DNA of 64,000 nucleotides. Source: Yersinia rohdei ATCC 43380 (GTDB lineage Bacteria > Pseudomonadota > Gammaproteobacteria > Enterobacterales > Enterobacteriaceae). Below, one piece after another: positions 8,410 to 17,943 of the stretch. The notes beneath the pieces are model-generated. The model ran no database searches. It saw only the letters and a program-made list of their open reading frames with translations, and had not been told where the DNA came from. Where the stretch lies: positions 62,001 through 126,000 of the forward strand of contig NZ_ACCD01000005.1 in NCBI RefSeq assembly GCF_000173775.1. The letters run 5' to 3'. Position numbers and translations under genes: made by a program. Numbering within the stretch: position 1 is the first letter of the stretch; every line of letters starts with the position of its first letter.

Positions 8410-9837
8410 TTATTCATTCATATCCTCCAACGTTCCACCAGTGTCATATGTGTCTTGAAATATCAGACTATCCACTGAGGGGATCGGAATGTGCGAAGGT
8501 TGAATCATAGTTCGACTCTTCAGGATGCTATGCTTAAAGTAGCGCTTGCAATCTATCCCTCTGTCGGTTGGAACCCAATGAGCTGCCTCAGGAAATAGCG
8601 CAGGATTGATTGGATGCAGTGCGTTCGGGTTGTGGAACACCTCCATCTCCGCAGTCCACGGCTCATAACCATATGGCTCCCATAAACTACGATACTCGTC
8701 GCTGTTTACGTCCATACTGAAGGGAATACCACGCAATGCACCAGGGCTGTCGTCAGCGAACTCACCGACTCTCACATAGCGGTAGTCTTCACTTTTACCG
8801 CCGAAGGAAACAGGCACTCGACTCAATTTGCTCAGAGTTGCTGCGTTAGAAAAAATAATAGCCGACAGGGTTATGTTTTCGAAGGAAGAGAACAAACCGG
8901 CCTTGATATTGGGATCACTTGGCAGTTTATCGAGAGCTTCGGCTACAGCCACAATCTTTCCTTCCTCCGCTACTTCTCTGACATAAAATCCGTAGAGGTA
9001 GGAAATGAGAGCCTCACGGCTCCACATCATTGACCCAGGTGAGTAAAAGTCTGCTATCGCAATGGCAAACGGTTTGCCAACGACATGAGTCATTTCGGTA
9101 TAGTTCTTGCATAGCTTATTCCGCAAGGTCCGAGCATAGCGTTCAGTTACAGTTCCTAATTGTCTTTCGCGTCGATCTTGAGGAAACGGAGCTACCACTG
9201 CGCTGGCATGGTCATATCGCTCTGGTGGATTGACTGTCACAGCTTCCACCCAGGCATCTCCGCCAGCTTTATTCGTCACGTGAAAGTCAGGAGAGGGATA
9301 ATCTTGAGTCACTATCAACCCCTGCTCACGAAAACTAGCAAGAAGCAGAGCCTCCCAGAGCCGAGTGTGAAAATTGCCTGTCTGGCAGTCTCTTGCCCAG
9401 TTTGGGTCTGGATTGGGCATTGCTAGATACAACTGATTGAGCACCCATGCGCCACGCTCTCTACATGATTGTCCTAGCAGCTTAAAGATGCCACTCGGCT
9501 CACATCCATTAGTGTCCCAGAGAGGTGCGCGCCTGCGAGTTCCTGAAGGCACGGGAACACGGCAAGAAGGCTCATCGCACGCCTGACGAATGATTGTCAG
9601 GGCTTCTTCTTCGCTATAAAAATCTACTTTCCTATGCAACACTGCCCATACGTCGTCCTCTCGACGCCGCATGATGAGAACACCGTGCCTCCCGCTATAG
9701 CAGTTCTTCATCAGTGCACCTACTGTTAGATGATCACTGCCGCTCCATGCGCATAATGGAGGATCGTCACCAAATCCCAAGCCTTTCGGCAACGACAAGG
9801 CATAAATATTGAAGATAAAAGGTTGAAGTGGGATCAC
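8410..9837 (-). CDS. Unrecognised protein with a PD-(D/E)xK-like segment
   Basis: A 475-residue cytoplasmic protein that I do not recognise. The middle looks like a restriction-endonuclease fold: a helix with a conserved-looking Glu (RLWEALLLASFREQGL, Glu162), then PDF (183-185), then WVEAVTV (196-202). The D...E-x-K pattern is present except that Val replaces the catalytic Lys. No signal peptide or membrane segment is seen. The start is GTG 9837 with AAAGGA about 11 bases upstream. It lies 51 bases downstream of the 592-residue frame and is probably its operon partner; the pair is divergent from the Gabija-like genes. Confidence 0.65.
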   Translation of the reverse strand: MIPLQPFIFNIYALSLPKGLGFGDDPPLCAWSGSDHLTVGALMKNCYSGRHGVLIMRRREDDVWAVLHRKVDFYSEEEALTIIRQACDEPSCRVPVPSGTRRRAPLWDTNGCEPSGIFKLLGQSCRERGAWVLNQLYLAMPNPDPNWARDCQTGNFHTRLWEALLLASFREQGLIVTQDYPSPDFHVTNKAGGDAWVEAVTVNPPERYDHASAVVAPFPQDRRERQLGTVTERYARTLRNKLCKNYTEMTHVVGKPFAIAIADFYSPGSMMWSREALISYLYGFYVREVAEEGKIVAVAEALDKLPSDPNIKAGLFSSFENITLSAIIFSNAATLSKLSRVPVSFGGKSEDYRYVRVGEFADDSPGALRGIPFSMDVNSDEYRSLWEPYGYEPWTAEMEVFHNPNALHPINPALFPEAAHWVPTDRGIDCKRYFKHSILKSRTMIQPSHIPIPSVDSLIFQDTYDTGGTLEDMNE

Positions 9838-9888
9838 GTTTCACGATGTCCTTTGGAGTTAGGGATTGTGTGGTGTTGAGTAGTTTTT

Positions 9889-11655
9889 TTAAGCATTATC
9901 CTTGTTCTCACAAAGTAGCTTACCAATCCACCATATGGAGTGCCCAACGTTGTGAATAAGCTGCTCCCCCTGTCGCAAAGGTGATCGACTCTCATCAATA
10001 CCTGCTAGTTTCAAGGCTTCACCAATCTTTGATCCCGTTGGATGCGCATCACCAAGTCTTAACTCGTAAGCGCCGACAATTGGACCAAGTACCAACCGGG
10101 CTTTATCTTCTCCAACGTCATTAGCCAATATATCTTGAAGTAGTTTGTTAGAGCCAAGTTTATCCTTGTCCGTGTGAGTCGAGAGTCTGCGTAACTCGCG
10201 AACATTTAGACGATCCGAAAACACGCGAATGATCTCCTTCGCGAGACGCAGCAATGACGCTTGGTCTCTACACAGGAAGCGAGTGACCAGCTGCATAACC
10301 GCTTCGTCATCTATATCGTGATTGAACAAGTTGATTTCAAATCTTTTACGAAAGCCTTGTTCGAGCATCCGTATGCTCACAAAGAGCAGCTCTTCAACAG
10401 CATGTGTAGAAGCCACTTGCGCCTTGACTTGTGACGACAGCAGTTCCACAGAAACCTTCCCGTCCGGCGCAACATTGTGAGCAGCCCATAGGTGCTGTTC
10501 CCAAGCGGCAAGACGAGCGATGTCATACGCATAGACTGTAACCAAGTCAGCGGTATTAATACCGAAATGTGTGGTATATCCAGAGGTAGAACGAATGCCA
10601 CCTGTTTCCGCTGTATACCACTTTAAGATGAAACCGCGATGACTTAAAAGTTCAAGCACAACGCTTGAACGAAACCAAAGCCAACGACCAACATCTTCAC
10701 TGTTGAGCGTTGAAGATGCAGCTCTTGTTCCATCAGTTTCAATAATGAAATTCGGTAATGTTTGATCGGCATCGCCACGGATACGTATACTTAAATCTTG
10801 ATGTTCAATCCATTCATCTCTCCAAAACTCCCCTTCAATACGTACCCCATCGGGACCAGTTCGCATACCTTCAGATTGCTCAAAACCCGTATTTTCATCA
10901 TCCTCTGGGCCAAGAACTGGTGCATCCTCTTCTTCATCAACATCAGTTCTCCAGACGCGGAAAGATGCCCAACTACCTCCGTACACATCATTGAGGCTGC
11001 GAATTAGCAATTCGAAGCGCCCTTGATCGCGCTCACTTTGATGATTCTCTAAGCCTTCGTAACTACTGCCTTCAAGTGTAGAAACAATCTCTACGCGTTG
11101 CCGGTAGTAGGAAAGACGCAATGTGAGGCCCCTGGCGGCCAGGTAGTCAATGAGAAACGCCCGCTTGATCTCAATCAGCTGGTATTTTCCATTTTCATCA
11201 ATAATTTCTCGAGCTACGACCACAAAGTCCTCTTCAGGCCTAACCCAATTGTTCCCTTCCTTAATTAAGCCAAGAGCAACGACCAAGTCAGGGTTTAATA
11301 TCCATATAGTTCCGCCGACAACAGGTTGATCGTGCACGAATACAAGCTCAACTCCAATTGGCTCCTTGTCATTGTATTGGTACTCATCAATAGGCGAGTA
11401 GTGACCATCCTCGTAGGCGTATGGCCTCGCACTGTGTGCAATCCCAAGATCACCCCAATTCAATCGCTCAGCAACTTCTCGTTGCTGTGGTGGGAATGCT
11501 ACCGATCCGCACCCGAAGAACTCCCCAACGTAACCAATTTCAGTATCCCGCATTATGTCGCGGGCTTGCTCTTGGGATGCCCGCAGAGGCACCCATGTAG
11601 CATTCGCGAAAGCTCGGCGAGTCTCGCTGGTTTGAAGTATCCAGTCTCTATTCAT
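9889..11655 (-). CDS. Unrecognised large protein, first gene of a divergent two-gene operon
   Basis: About 588 residues, acidic in the middle (a DVDEEEDAPVLGPEDDE stretch near residue 240) and apparently soluble; I recognise no domain. The C-terminal third is helical and ends with QLIHNVGHSIWWIGKLL, which might be a weak membrane-touching helix. I prefer ATG 11655 over GTG 11667; neither has a strong ribosome site. It is followed by the nuclease-like gene and separated by 340 bases from the OLD/helicase operon on the other strand. Neighbourhood alone suggests a defence role. Confidence 0.6.
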   Translation of the reverse strand: MNRDWILQTSETRRAFANATWVPLRASQEQARDIMRDTEIGYVGEFFGCGSVAFPPQQREVAERLNWGDLGIAHSARPYAYEDGHYSPIDEYQYNDKEPIGVELVFVHDQPVVGGTIWILNPDLVVALGLIKEGNNWVRPEEDFVVVAREIIDENGKYQLIEIKRAFLIDYLAARGLTLRLSYYRQRVEIVSTLEGSSYEGLENHQSERDQGRFELLIRSLNDVYGGSWASFRVWRTDVDEEEDAPVLGPEDDENTGFEQSEGMRTGPDGVRIEGEFWRDEWIEHQDLSIRIRGDADQTLPNFIIETDGTRAASSTLNSEDVGRWLWFRSSVVLELLSHRGFILKWYTAETGGIRSTSGYTTHFGINTADLVTVYAYDIARLAAWEQHLWAAHNVAPDGKVSVELLSSQVKAQVASTHAVEELLFVSIRMLEQGFRKRFEINLFNHDIDDEAVMQLVTRFLCRDQASLLRLAKEIIRVFSDRLNVRELRRLSTHTDKDKLGSNKLLQDILANDVGEDKARLVLGPIVGAYELRLGDAHPTGSKIGEALKLAGIDESRSPLRQGEQLIHNVGHSIWWIGKLLCENKDNA

Positions 11656-11684
11656 TAATAGTGTCACTCAAGAGTGTGTACGTG

Positions 11685-11969
11685 TTAAAAAAGGATGCAT
11701 TGCTGAACAAGTAGGAGTATTTCATCTTTCCCAATCTCATAAATTGCACTACGTCGCTTCTTCTCAATAGAACATTTTTTATCATATTGAGCACGTGGAC
11801 ATTTACCCATCCAATATAGGTAAGGGCATTCAGATGAGTAGATTAATACCTGGATAAATTTTGTACCATTGGTGACAAGAGATAATAAGCAAGGGCAGAA
11901 AATGAGATTAAATATCAACAAAAATTCGAATACCTTGGTTGAAACAAAACACGCTGGTTTCTTGAGCAT
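11685..11969 (-). CDS. Possible small Cys-containing protein in the divergent promoter region
   Basis: A 94-residue open frame with a fair AAGAAG ribosome site before its ATG. It has one hydrophobic stretch (FEFLLIFNLIFCPCLLSL) and several cysteines, followed by a charged tail. It fills most of the 345-base gap between two divergent operons, where promoters for both should also lie. No family is recognised and it may be chance; if real it would be a small membrane protein or regulator. Confidence 0.25.
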   Translation of the reverse strand: MLKKPACFVSTKVFEFLLIFNLIFCPCLLSLVTNGTKFIQVLIYSSECPYLYWMGKCPRAQYDKKCSIEKKRRSAIYEIGKDEILLLVQQCILF

Positions 11970-12010
11970 GCTCTTCTTGCTAAAATCGGCGGCATTAGAG
12001 GGAAGAGTAA

Positions 12011-14032
12011 ATGTACATCTCAGAAATTAGGATTGAGAACTTTCGGCTGTTCGGCTCCGCTGAAAAAGCCTTTGTGCTGTCACTAAATCCTGGGCTTACC
12101 GCATTAGTTGGCGAGAATGATGCAGGAAAGACGGCTGTGGTTGATGCGATCCGGCTGGTGCTTGGCACACGTGACCAAGATTTTCTGCGTATTGACCCGG
12201 ATGATTTTCACCAAACCATGCCGAACGCTGAACGCGCGGACCAGGTAGTAATTCGACTGACATTTAGTGGACTTACCGTGGTAGATCGTGGTGCCTTTTC
12301 AGAATTTCTGACCTATGAAACGATTGGCGAAGCAGTCGAAACTGTACTAATCATCACTTGGGTGGCAAAACGCAACACCAAAGAAGGAAGCTCACGCCGG
12401 GTGCTTCCACCCGAATGGCGTACTGGCGCTATGGGGGACGGACCATTTCTTGATCTTGGAGCGAGATCACTTTTAACCGCGACCTATCTCCGTCCCCTTC
12501 GCGATGCAGAGCGTGCGATGAGCGCAGGCCGAGGATCACGATTATCACAAATCCTCCAGCACACTAAGGAAATACGTGACACGGGCATCGCATTCAACCG
12601 ACATGTCGATCCGCCAGTCGACCCGAAAATGTTGAGTGTTCTCGGGCTCGGAGATTATGCCAGCTATTTATTTGGTGAGAGCGAAGGGATTAAGCAAGCG
12701 CATAAACGTCTCAATGAAGAATATCTCGCTCCACTGTCATTCGCCAACGATAAGCTGTCGGCACAGATAGGCGTCGCCAACACGCAGGAAGACAACTTCA
12801 GACTACGCCAACTACTGGAAAAACTTGAGCTTACCTTGACTGGTTCTGCCGAAGCCGATAGCCATATTAGTCGAGGACTTGGTTCAAACAATCTATTATT
12901 CATGGCCTGCGAGTTACTACTGCTCGCAGCCGAAAGCGACGGCTTTCCATTACTATTAATTGAAGAGCCTGAAGCTCATCTCCATCCTCAGCGCCAACTT
13001 CGCCTCATGTCATTCTTGCAAGAACAAGCAAAACAAGAACGAGCGGACCATCAACGCATCCAAATCATCGTCACAACACATAGCCCTAACCTCGCCTCAG
13101 ACCTGCACCTTGACAATATAGCCTTAATAGAAGGTGGTCGAGCCTTTCCTCTATGCAAAGGCAAAACTAAGCTTAGCCCATCAGACTATCGCTTCCTTGA
13201 ACGCTTCCTAGACGTGACCAAGGCTAATTTATTATTTGCTCGGGCTGTAATGATTGTTGAGGGCGATGCCGAAAATATTCTATTGCCAGTGTTAGCAAGA
13301 CTGCTCGGCCGCGATTTCCATCATCACGGAGTGTCAGTGGTTAATGTTGGCGGCCTCGGTCTTGGCCGCTATGCGCGAATCTTCATGCGCCAGGATCCCG
13401 AGAAGGACGGAGTGATAAACGTTCCAGTTGCATGCATCACTGACATGGACGTAATGCCTGATTTAGCGCCATGGATCGTCGGCAAACTCGAGGCGGGCCA
13501 ACCAGTGCCGGTTATGCCCCCATCGAAACGACAATGGCGAATCAAGGCAGATTTTCCCGGTAATGCATTAGAGGAGCGCCGTATTAATCGACGAGCTAAA
13601 GCTTCGAGTCAAAAAGTCGAGACTTTCGTGGCGGACGAATGGACGCTCGAATATGATCTCGCTTTTCACGGCCTCGGAAAGCAAATGTATAGGGCTGCAT
13701 CGCTTGCACTTGCTGACGACCGACTCAATGTTGGTACGGCCATCAAAGCCGACATCATCAATGCTGCTGACGCTGCCTATGAGGCTATCGTGGATACTTC
13801 GATTGACCAAGAGATGCTCGGATCGCATGTATATGCTTTATTCGAGTCTGATGGAGCATCGAAGGCTATCGCTGCACAGTATCTGGCAGAGCTAATAGAG
13901 AAGGATGTCGAGAGTGGTACGTTGGACTCTGACACTCTGCTCAATCTGTTACCCCCCTATATCGTTGCAGCTATCTCACATGTAACTTCACCATTCGATA
14001 TAGCGATCAATGACTCTGTGACTGAGGACTAA
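12011..14032 (+). CDS. OLD-family ATPase/TOPRIM nuclease (Gabija GajA-like)
   Basis: Class 2 OLD proteins combine an ABC-type ATPase with a TOPRIM nuclease; paired with a UvrD-like helicase they form the Gabija anti-phage system, where GajA cuts DNA. This 673-residue protein shows Walker A GENDAGKT (34-41), Walker B LLLIEEPEAHLHP (314-326) and an H-loop (TTHSPN, His357). The TOPRIM residues are Glu417 (MIVEGDAENILLP), the VGGLGLGRY glycine turn (447-454) and the DxD at 478-480 (ITDMDV). It is longer than the prototype GajA. The helicase gene starts five bases after its stop, so the two are co-transcribed. Confidence 0.85.
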   Translation: MYISEIRIENFRLFGSAEKAFVLSLNPGLTALVGENDAGKTAVVDAIRLVLGTRDQDFLRIDPDDFHQTMPNAERADQVVIRLTFSGLTVVDRGAFSEFLTYETIGEAVETVLIITWVAKRNTKEGSSRRVLPPEWRTGAMGDGPFLDLGARSLLTATYLRPLRDAERAMSAGRGSRLSQILQHTKEIRDTGIAFNRHVDPPVDPKMLSVLGLGDYASYLFGESEGIKQAHKRLNEEYLAPLSFANDKLSAQIGVANTQEDNFRLRQLLEKLELTLTGSAEADSHISRGLGSNNLLFMACELLLLAAESDGFPLLLIEEPEAHLHPQRQLRLMSFLQEQAKQERADHQRIQIIVTTHSPNLASDLHLDNIALIEGGRAFPLCKGKTKLSPSDYRFLERFLDVTKANLLFARAVMIVEGDAENILLPVLARLLGRDFHHHGVSVVNVGGLGLGRYARIFMRQDPEKDGVINVPVACITDMDVMPDLAPWIVGKLEAGQPVPVMPPSKRQWRIKADFPGNALEERRINRRAKASSQKVETFVADEWTLEYDLAFHGLGKQMYRAASLALADDRLNVGTAIKADIINAADAAYEAIVDTSIDQEMLGSHVYALFESDGASKAIAAQYLAELIEKDVESGTLDSDTLLNLLPPYIVAAISHVTSPFDIAINDSVTED

Positions 14033-14037
14033 CTTCA

Positions 14038-16032
14038 ATGTTTGATGGCCTTATTCGCGAACAGGATATTGCTTGGGCAGCAGCACTGATGGGACTGGGA
14101 TCAGATGGATTTGCTCCGGTCGGCGGCGACGATAGTCGGCTAAAAGCAATGCTCAATCTCGACACGACCGATTTCGAAGCATGTCCGGGTAGTGGGAAGA
14201 CAACCTTGCTTGTTGCCAAACTAGCGGTACTGGCGATACGTTGGCCATACCGCCAGCAAGGTATTTGTGTGCTTTCGCACACCAATGCAGCTCGTAACGA
14301 AATTAGCGCTAAACTCAGTAACTCAACCGCTGGTATCGCACTCTCACGCTATCCACACTTTGTTGGAACAATCCATTCGTTCGTCAATGAATTTCTGGCC
14401 CTGCCATGGCTACGTTCGAAGGGTATAGCGGTGCGCTGTATCGATACGCAAATCGCCCTTATGAAGCGCTGGAATATGCTTCCGAGTAATATGCGTTGGG
14501 CGTTACAGCAGAATCGGTTAACGGAAGCATGCCTAATCTATACCCAGCCCGACTACTCTGGTGGCATTACTGGCAGATTCGGGCCGCAGACCCCGACTTA
14601 TCAGGCGATACTCGAGGCTCGTCGCACTGTTAGCGAGCAAGGTTATTTCTGCTTCGATGAGATGTTTGTGTGGGCTAATGAGTTGCTCGACAAGAATCCT
14701 GAGGCAGCAATGGATCTGCGTCGGCGCTTCCCCCTAGTATTCATTGATGAAGCACAGGACAATAGCGAGGAACAATCAGCTCTGCTGCACCGCATCTTCT
14801 GCGCTGGCGATTCACCGTCGCGGCGGCAAAGATTCGGCGATTCGAATCAAGCAATCTATTCACGGGCCGGACTAGAAGGTGCGAGCACCGATCCGTTCCC
14901 CGGCACCGTCGTCCATGTTCTTCCGCGAAGCTATCGCTTTTCCCAAGAAATCGCTGATAAAGTAAAGGGCCTCGGCGTCGCGCCGCAAACATTAATTGGT
15001 GCTGGTCCGCCGCCCCGAATAAATGCTGAACCAAAAGCGCCAACAATTTTTCTATTCGACGATGCATCAGTGCAATTAGTCATTCCCCGCTATGGCGAAT
15101 ATCTTATTGAATCCTTCGACGCTGCAGCTTTAGAGCGTGGAGTGTTTACCGCAATCGCAGGAGTCCACGAGCTAAAAGAGGATGGCCTCGTACCCCACGC
15201 CATGGGGCATTACGTACCTACCTATGATCCCTATAGCGTGCGAAAGGAAGCAACTCCGAACAGTTTCGCGCAATATCTGGCGCGCGCATGTTTCGAAATT
15301 ATGGACAGCACCAACAGCGAAAAGTTGGTTAATGCAACAGCCTCAGCATTGCTGGCTGCAAGTGAGTTGTCAGGTAGCATACACGGAAGAATATCGCGAA
15401 AATCACCGCATCGTCGAGTTGTTGAGCTTTTAGACGAGACCGAGGTAATCACAAGCTATACGGCGCTGCAAGAGATGATCCTGACAAGTCGTGGAAGAAT
15501 TACACAAGACGATTGGAACACAACAGTACTCCCATTGATTATGTCATGCATTAAGCAGTTGAGCGGCTCTGCAGTACTTGGCGGCAGTGTCACAGCTTTC
15601 CTGGCTTGGCCACAGATCAACACGTTGCAAGAAGGAGAGACAATTCTCACACGGAGCACTAATCTCGTATCTTTTCCAAGAAATTCCCCCCAGGTCCAAA
15701 TCCGATTAGGGTCAATTCATTCCGTTAAAGGCGAGACGCACACTGCGACACTTGTACTTGATAGCTTCTACTTCAATCATCATCTCCGCGAACTAAAGCC
15801 CTGGTTACTCGGAACGAAGGCAGGAGGCTCGACAGTTAATAGGAGGGGGAGAACAGTATTTGAGGGTTCACGTATGCTTAGCCGATTGAAGCTCCATTAT
15901 GTAGCTATGACACGCCCAACTCACCTCTTGTGCCTAGCGATGCGCAAAGATGCATTTGTAGATGAAGAACTTAGCGTTCTCGTAAATAGTGGGTGGAAAA
16001 TTATCGATTGCGGTGCTTCTACAGTTCCCTAA
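14038..16032 (+). CDS. UvrD/Rep-type helicase (Gabija GajB-like)
   Basis: A superfamily 1 helicase of 664 residues, the second gene of a Gabija-like pair. Motifs in order: Walker A ACPGSGKTT (48-56), motif Ia around LSHTNAARNE (79-88), TIHSF (111-115), Walker B VFIDEAQD (234-241), motif III FGDSNQAIYSRAG (266-278), motif IV LPRSYRFSQ, motif V SIHSVKGETHTATLV and motif VI HYVAMTRPTHLL near the C-terminus. All ATPase and helicase motifs appear intact. In Gabija, GajB is thought to sense DNA ends and activate GajA. The stop is at 16032 and the next gene converges. Confidence 0.85.
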   Translation: MFDGLIREQDIAWAAALMGLGSDGFAPVGGDDSRLKAMLNLDTTDFEACPGSGKTTLLVAKLAVLAIRWPYRQQGICVLSHTNAARNEISAKLSNSTAGIALSRYPHFVGTIHSFVNEFLALPWLRSKGIAVRCIDTQIALMKRWNMLPSNMRWALQQNRLTEACLIYTQPDYSGGITGRFGPQTPTYQAILEARRTVSEQGYFCFDEMFVWANELLDKNPEAAMDLRRRFPLVFIDEAQDNSEEQSALLHRIFCAGDSPSRRQRFGDSNQAIYSRAGLEGASTDPFPGTVVHVLPRSYRFSQEIADKVKGLGVAPQTLIGAGPPPRINAEPKAPTIFLFDDASVQLVIPRYGEYLIESFDAAALERGVFTAIAGVHELKEDGLVPHAMGHYVPTYDPYSVRKEATPNSFAQYLARACFEIMDSTNSEKLVNATASALLAASELSGSIHGRISRKSPHRRVVELLDETEVITSYTALQEMILTSRGRITQDDWNTTVLPLIMSCIKQLSGSAVLGGSVTAFLAWPQINTLQEGETILTRSTNLVSFPRNSPQVQIRLGSIHSVKGETHTATLVLDSFYFNHHLRELKPWLLGTKAGGSTVNRRGRTVFEGSRMLSRLKLHYVAMTRPTHLLCLAMRKDAFVDEELSVLVNSGWKIIDCGASTVP

Positions 16033-16092
16033 AAAAGCTATTGATAAGCGACTTTTGGAGCCGCGTATCAATAGATACATAGAACATCTTTT

Positions 16093-16821
16093 TTAAATAT
16101 TACGTTGCCGGAAAAACCTTGGCGGCTTATTACGAAATTTATTGTGTTCAAATATTTCAAAGAAAACAAGCCCCAGCATAGCTGGCACTGCAATAATATA
16201 TAGTGAGTATATACCTAGCCCCCATCCATCCGGAATGGAAAAATTAAAGTGAGAATTCAAAAAACTTGGAATCCCAAAATTTAGTGCTCCACCAACGAGT
16301 GCCCCAAGAGTTCCCCCTCGTATCCTAGCATTAGTAACTTCATGTTTTGTAGCATCATACGCAACTTCTGCCTGGCAGCCAATACATACCATCTGACCTT
16401 GGGCAACAAAGGTATTACAGTGACCACAGTACCATCCTGGGATTTTAGGCCCTTCATCTCCTAAATGCCCACCTTCAAGCTCTTGCCTGATTTTACTCTC
16501 AGTTAGACTTTTCCATCCACGAATTACAACTTCAGTATAGATTTGTTCATCGTTATCAATAAGTTTTGCACAATTCTGGCACAGCCATATTCCATTGGAT
16601 ATATGTTTACGTTCTTCGCTTGAAACAAATGGATTAAACCTAGGCCCATTCTTAGCAGCAGCTGTTATATGTGCTGCAACTCCAATACGCGTAGCTTTTT
16701 CCTCATCATAATTGGGGCCAGATGTCAGGCAATTACAACCTGGGTTAGAGCAACGATTTGCGACTCTTTCCTGAAGTGTTTTCTTTACTTTTTCAGTAAA
16801 TTCATCACGAGTGTTGACCAT
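16093..16821 (-). CDS. HNH-type nuclease domain fused to zinc ribbon and membrane helices
   Basis: A 242-residue three-part protein. Residues 1-110 resemble the HNH domain seen in defence-linked nucleases: C24/C29 (CSNPGC), AAHI at 49-52 (His51), NGIWLC at 76-81 and C81-x-x-C84. Residues 130-152 form a zinc ribbon (WYCGHC...CIGC, Cys132/135/146/149). The C-terminus has a small-residue hydrophobic segment (about 168-183) and a clearer transmembrane helix (204-223), then a basic tail. A nuclease tethered to the membrane is unusual. It converges on the GajB-like gene and has GGGA before its ATG. An IS element ends 58 bases upstream of its start. Confidence 0.7.
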   Translation of the reverse strand: MVNTRDEFTEKVKKTLQERVANRCSNPGCNCLTSGPNYDEEKATRIGVAAHITAAAKNGPRFNPFVSSEERKHISNGIWLCQNCAKLIDNDEQIYTEVVIRGWKSLTESKIRQELEGGHLGDEGPKIPGWYCGHCNTFVAQGQMVCIGCQAEVAYDATKHEVTNARIRGGTLGALVGGALNFGIPSFLNSHFNFSIPDGWGLGIYSLYIIAVPAMLGLVFFEIFEHNKFRNKPPRFFRQRNI

Positions 16822-16908
16822 AGGGTTCCCAGTTAGCCATGCTTGTTTTTATAACATGCCATGTAGGTGATACGGTAAGTGTCAAGGTAGTTGGCACCCT
16901 TGGTTAAT

Positions 16909-17943
16909 TTATGCTGCCTGTTTTTCTCGTTCTGGATTCAGGGTTACTGAACCTTTTGGTTGCCAGTTTCTTGTCTTTCCTGACCAGCGTTCGGGATGTG
17001 CTTTTTGTGCCTGACGATATAGTTCATCACGTTTCTTCAGCAGTTCTCTATCTTCACCACGATGCCTTTCTGCTGGCGTGACATAGCGTATTCCACTGTG
17101 ACGATGCTCTTCGTTATACCAACGGGTAAATTTATTCACCCAGTTCCGTGCCTCTTCCAGCTTTTTAAAGCCAGATGACGGCCATGTGGGAACATATTTT
17201 AAGGTACGGAACAGAGATTCTGCATACGCATTATCATTACTGACCCGCGGCCTGCTGTGAGACGGCGTGATATTCAGTTCGTGCAGTTTCATCTGCAGCG
17301 TCTGTGATTTCATCGCCGCACCATTATCAGCATGTAACACCAGGGGCTGACGCCAGCAGCCTTCCCGTATCACGCTGCGCTGCATAAGCGCCGCTGCCTG
17401 TTCACCACTTTCCGTTTCATGGACCTCATACCCGGTAATTTTTCGGCTGTACAGGTCGAGTATCAGATACAGATAAAACCAGCGCCCCCGCACTACCGAA
17501 GGCAACCAGGTGATGTCCCACGACCACACCTGGCAAGGCCCGGACGCTATAAAGGTTGTCGGGACTGATACCCTCTGCTGCCGTGCCTGACGTCCTCTGC
17601 GATGAACTTCACCTGAGCGACGCAACACCCGATAGAAGCTTGACTCACTGGCCAGGTAAACACCCTTATCAGCCAGACGCGGCACGATTTGTGACGGTGG
17701 CAGACTGGCATATTCCGGTTCATGGCAGATATCCCGGATCAGAGTTTCCTCCTCCTGACTGAGTCGGTTAACGGGCTCAGGCCTTGATGCCTCAGGCCGC
17801 TGATCACATGGGTTATTCATCCATCGTCGCCAGGTACGCAGACTGATGTTGACTTCCTGGCAAGCAATCGGCCGTCGTGCACCCGAAGTTACCGCTTCAT
17901 TTATCCAGAGAATAAACTGCCGTCGTTCGTCTTCAGAGGTCAG
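16909..17943 (-). CDS. IS3-family transposase OrfB (DDE integrase), made by -1 frameshift from OrfA
   Basis: The catalytic transposase portion. The DDE residues are visible in SWDITWLPSVV (first Asp), VLHADNGA (second Asp) and NAYAESLFRTLKY (Glu), followed by the family tail TRWYNEEHRHSGI. An ATG occurs at 17820, but the frame is open upstream to 17943 and overlaps the end of orfA. The product is therefore expected as an OrfAB fusion. The slippery heptamer A-AAA-AAG at 17979-17985 sits in the right phase in orfA, and the -1 frame stays open through the junction. Nothing suggests inactivation. Confidence 0.88.
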   Translation of the reverse strand: MTSEDERRQFILWINEAVTSGARRPIACQEVNISLRTWRRWMNNPCDQRPEASRPEPVNRLSQEEETLIRDICHEPEYASLPPSQIVPRLADKGVYLASESSFYRVLRRSGEVHRRGRQARQQRVSVPTTFIASGPCQVWSWDITWLPSVVRGRWFYLYLILDLYSRKITGYEVHETESGEQAAALMQRSVIREGCWRQPLVLHADNGAAMKSQTLQMKLHELNITPSHSRPRVSNDNAYAESLFRTLKYVPTWPSSGFKKLEEARNWVNKFTRWYNEEHRHSGIRYVTPAERHRGEDRELLKKRDELYRQAQKAHPERWSGKTRNWQPKGSVTLNPEREKQAA

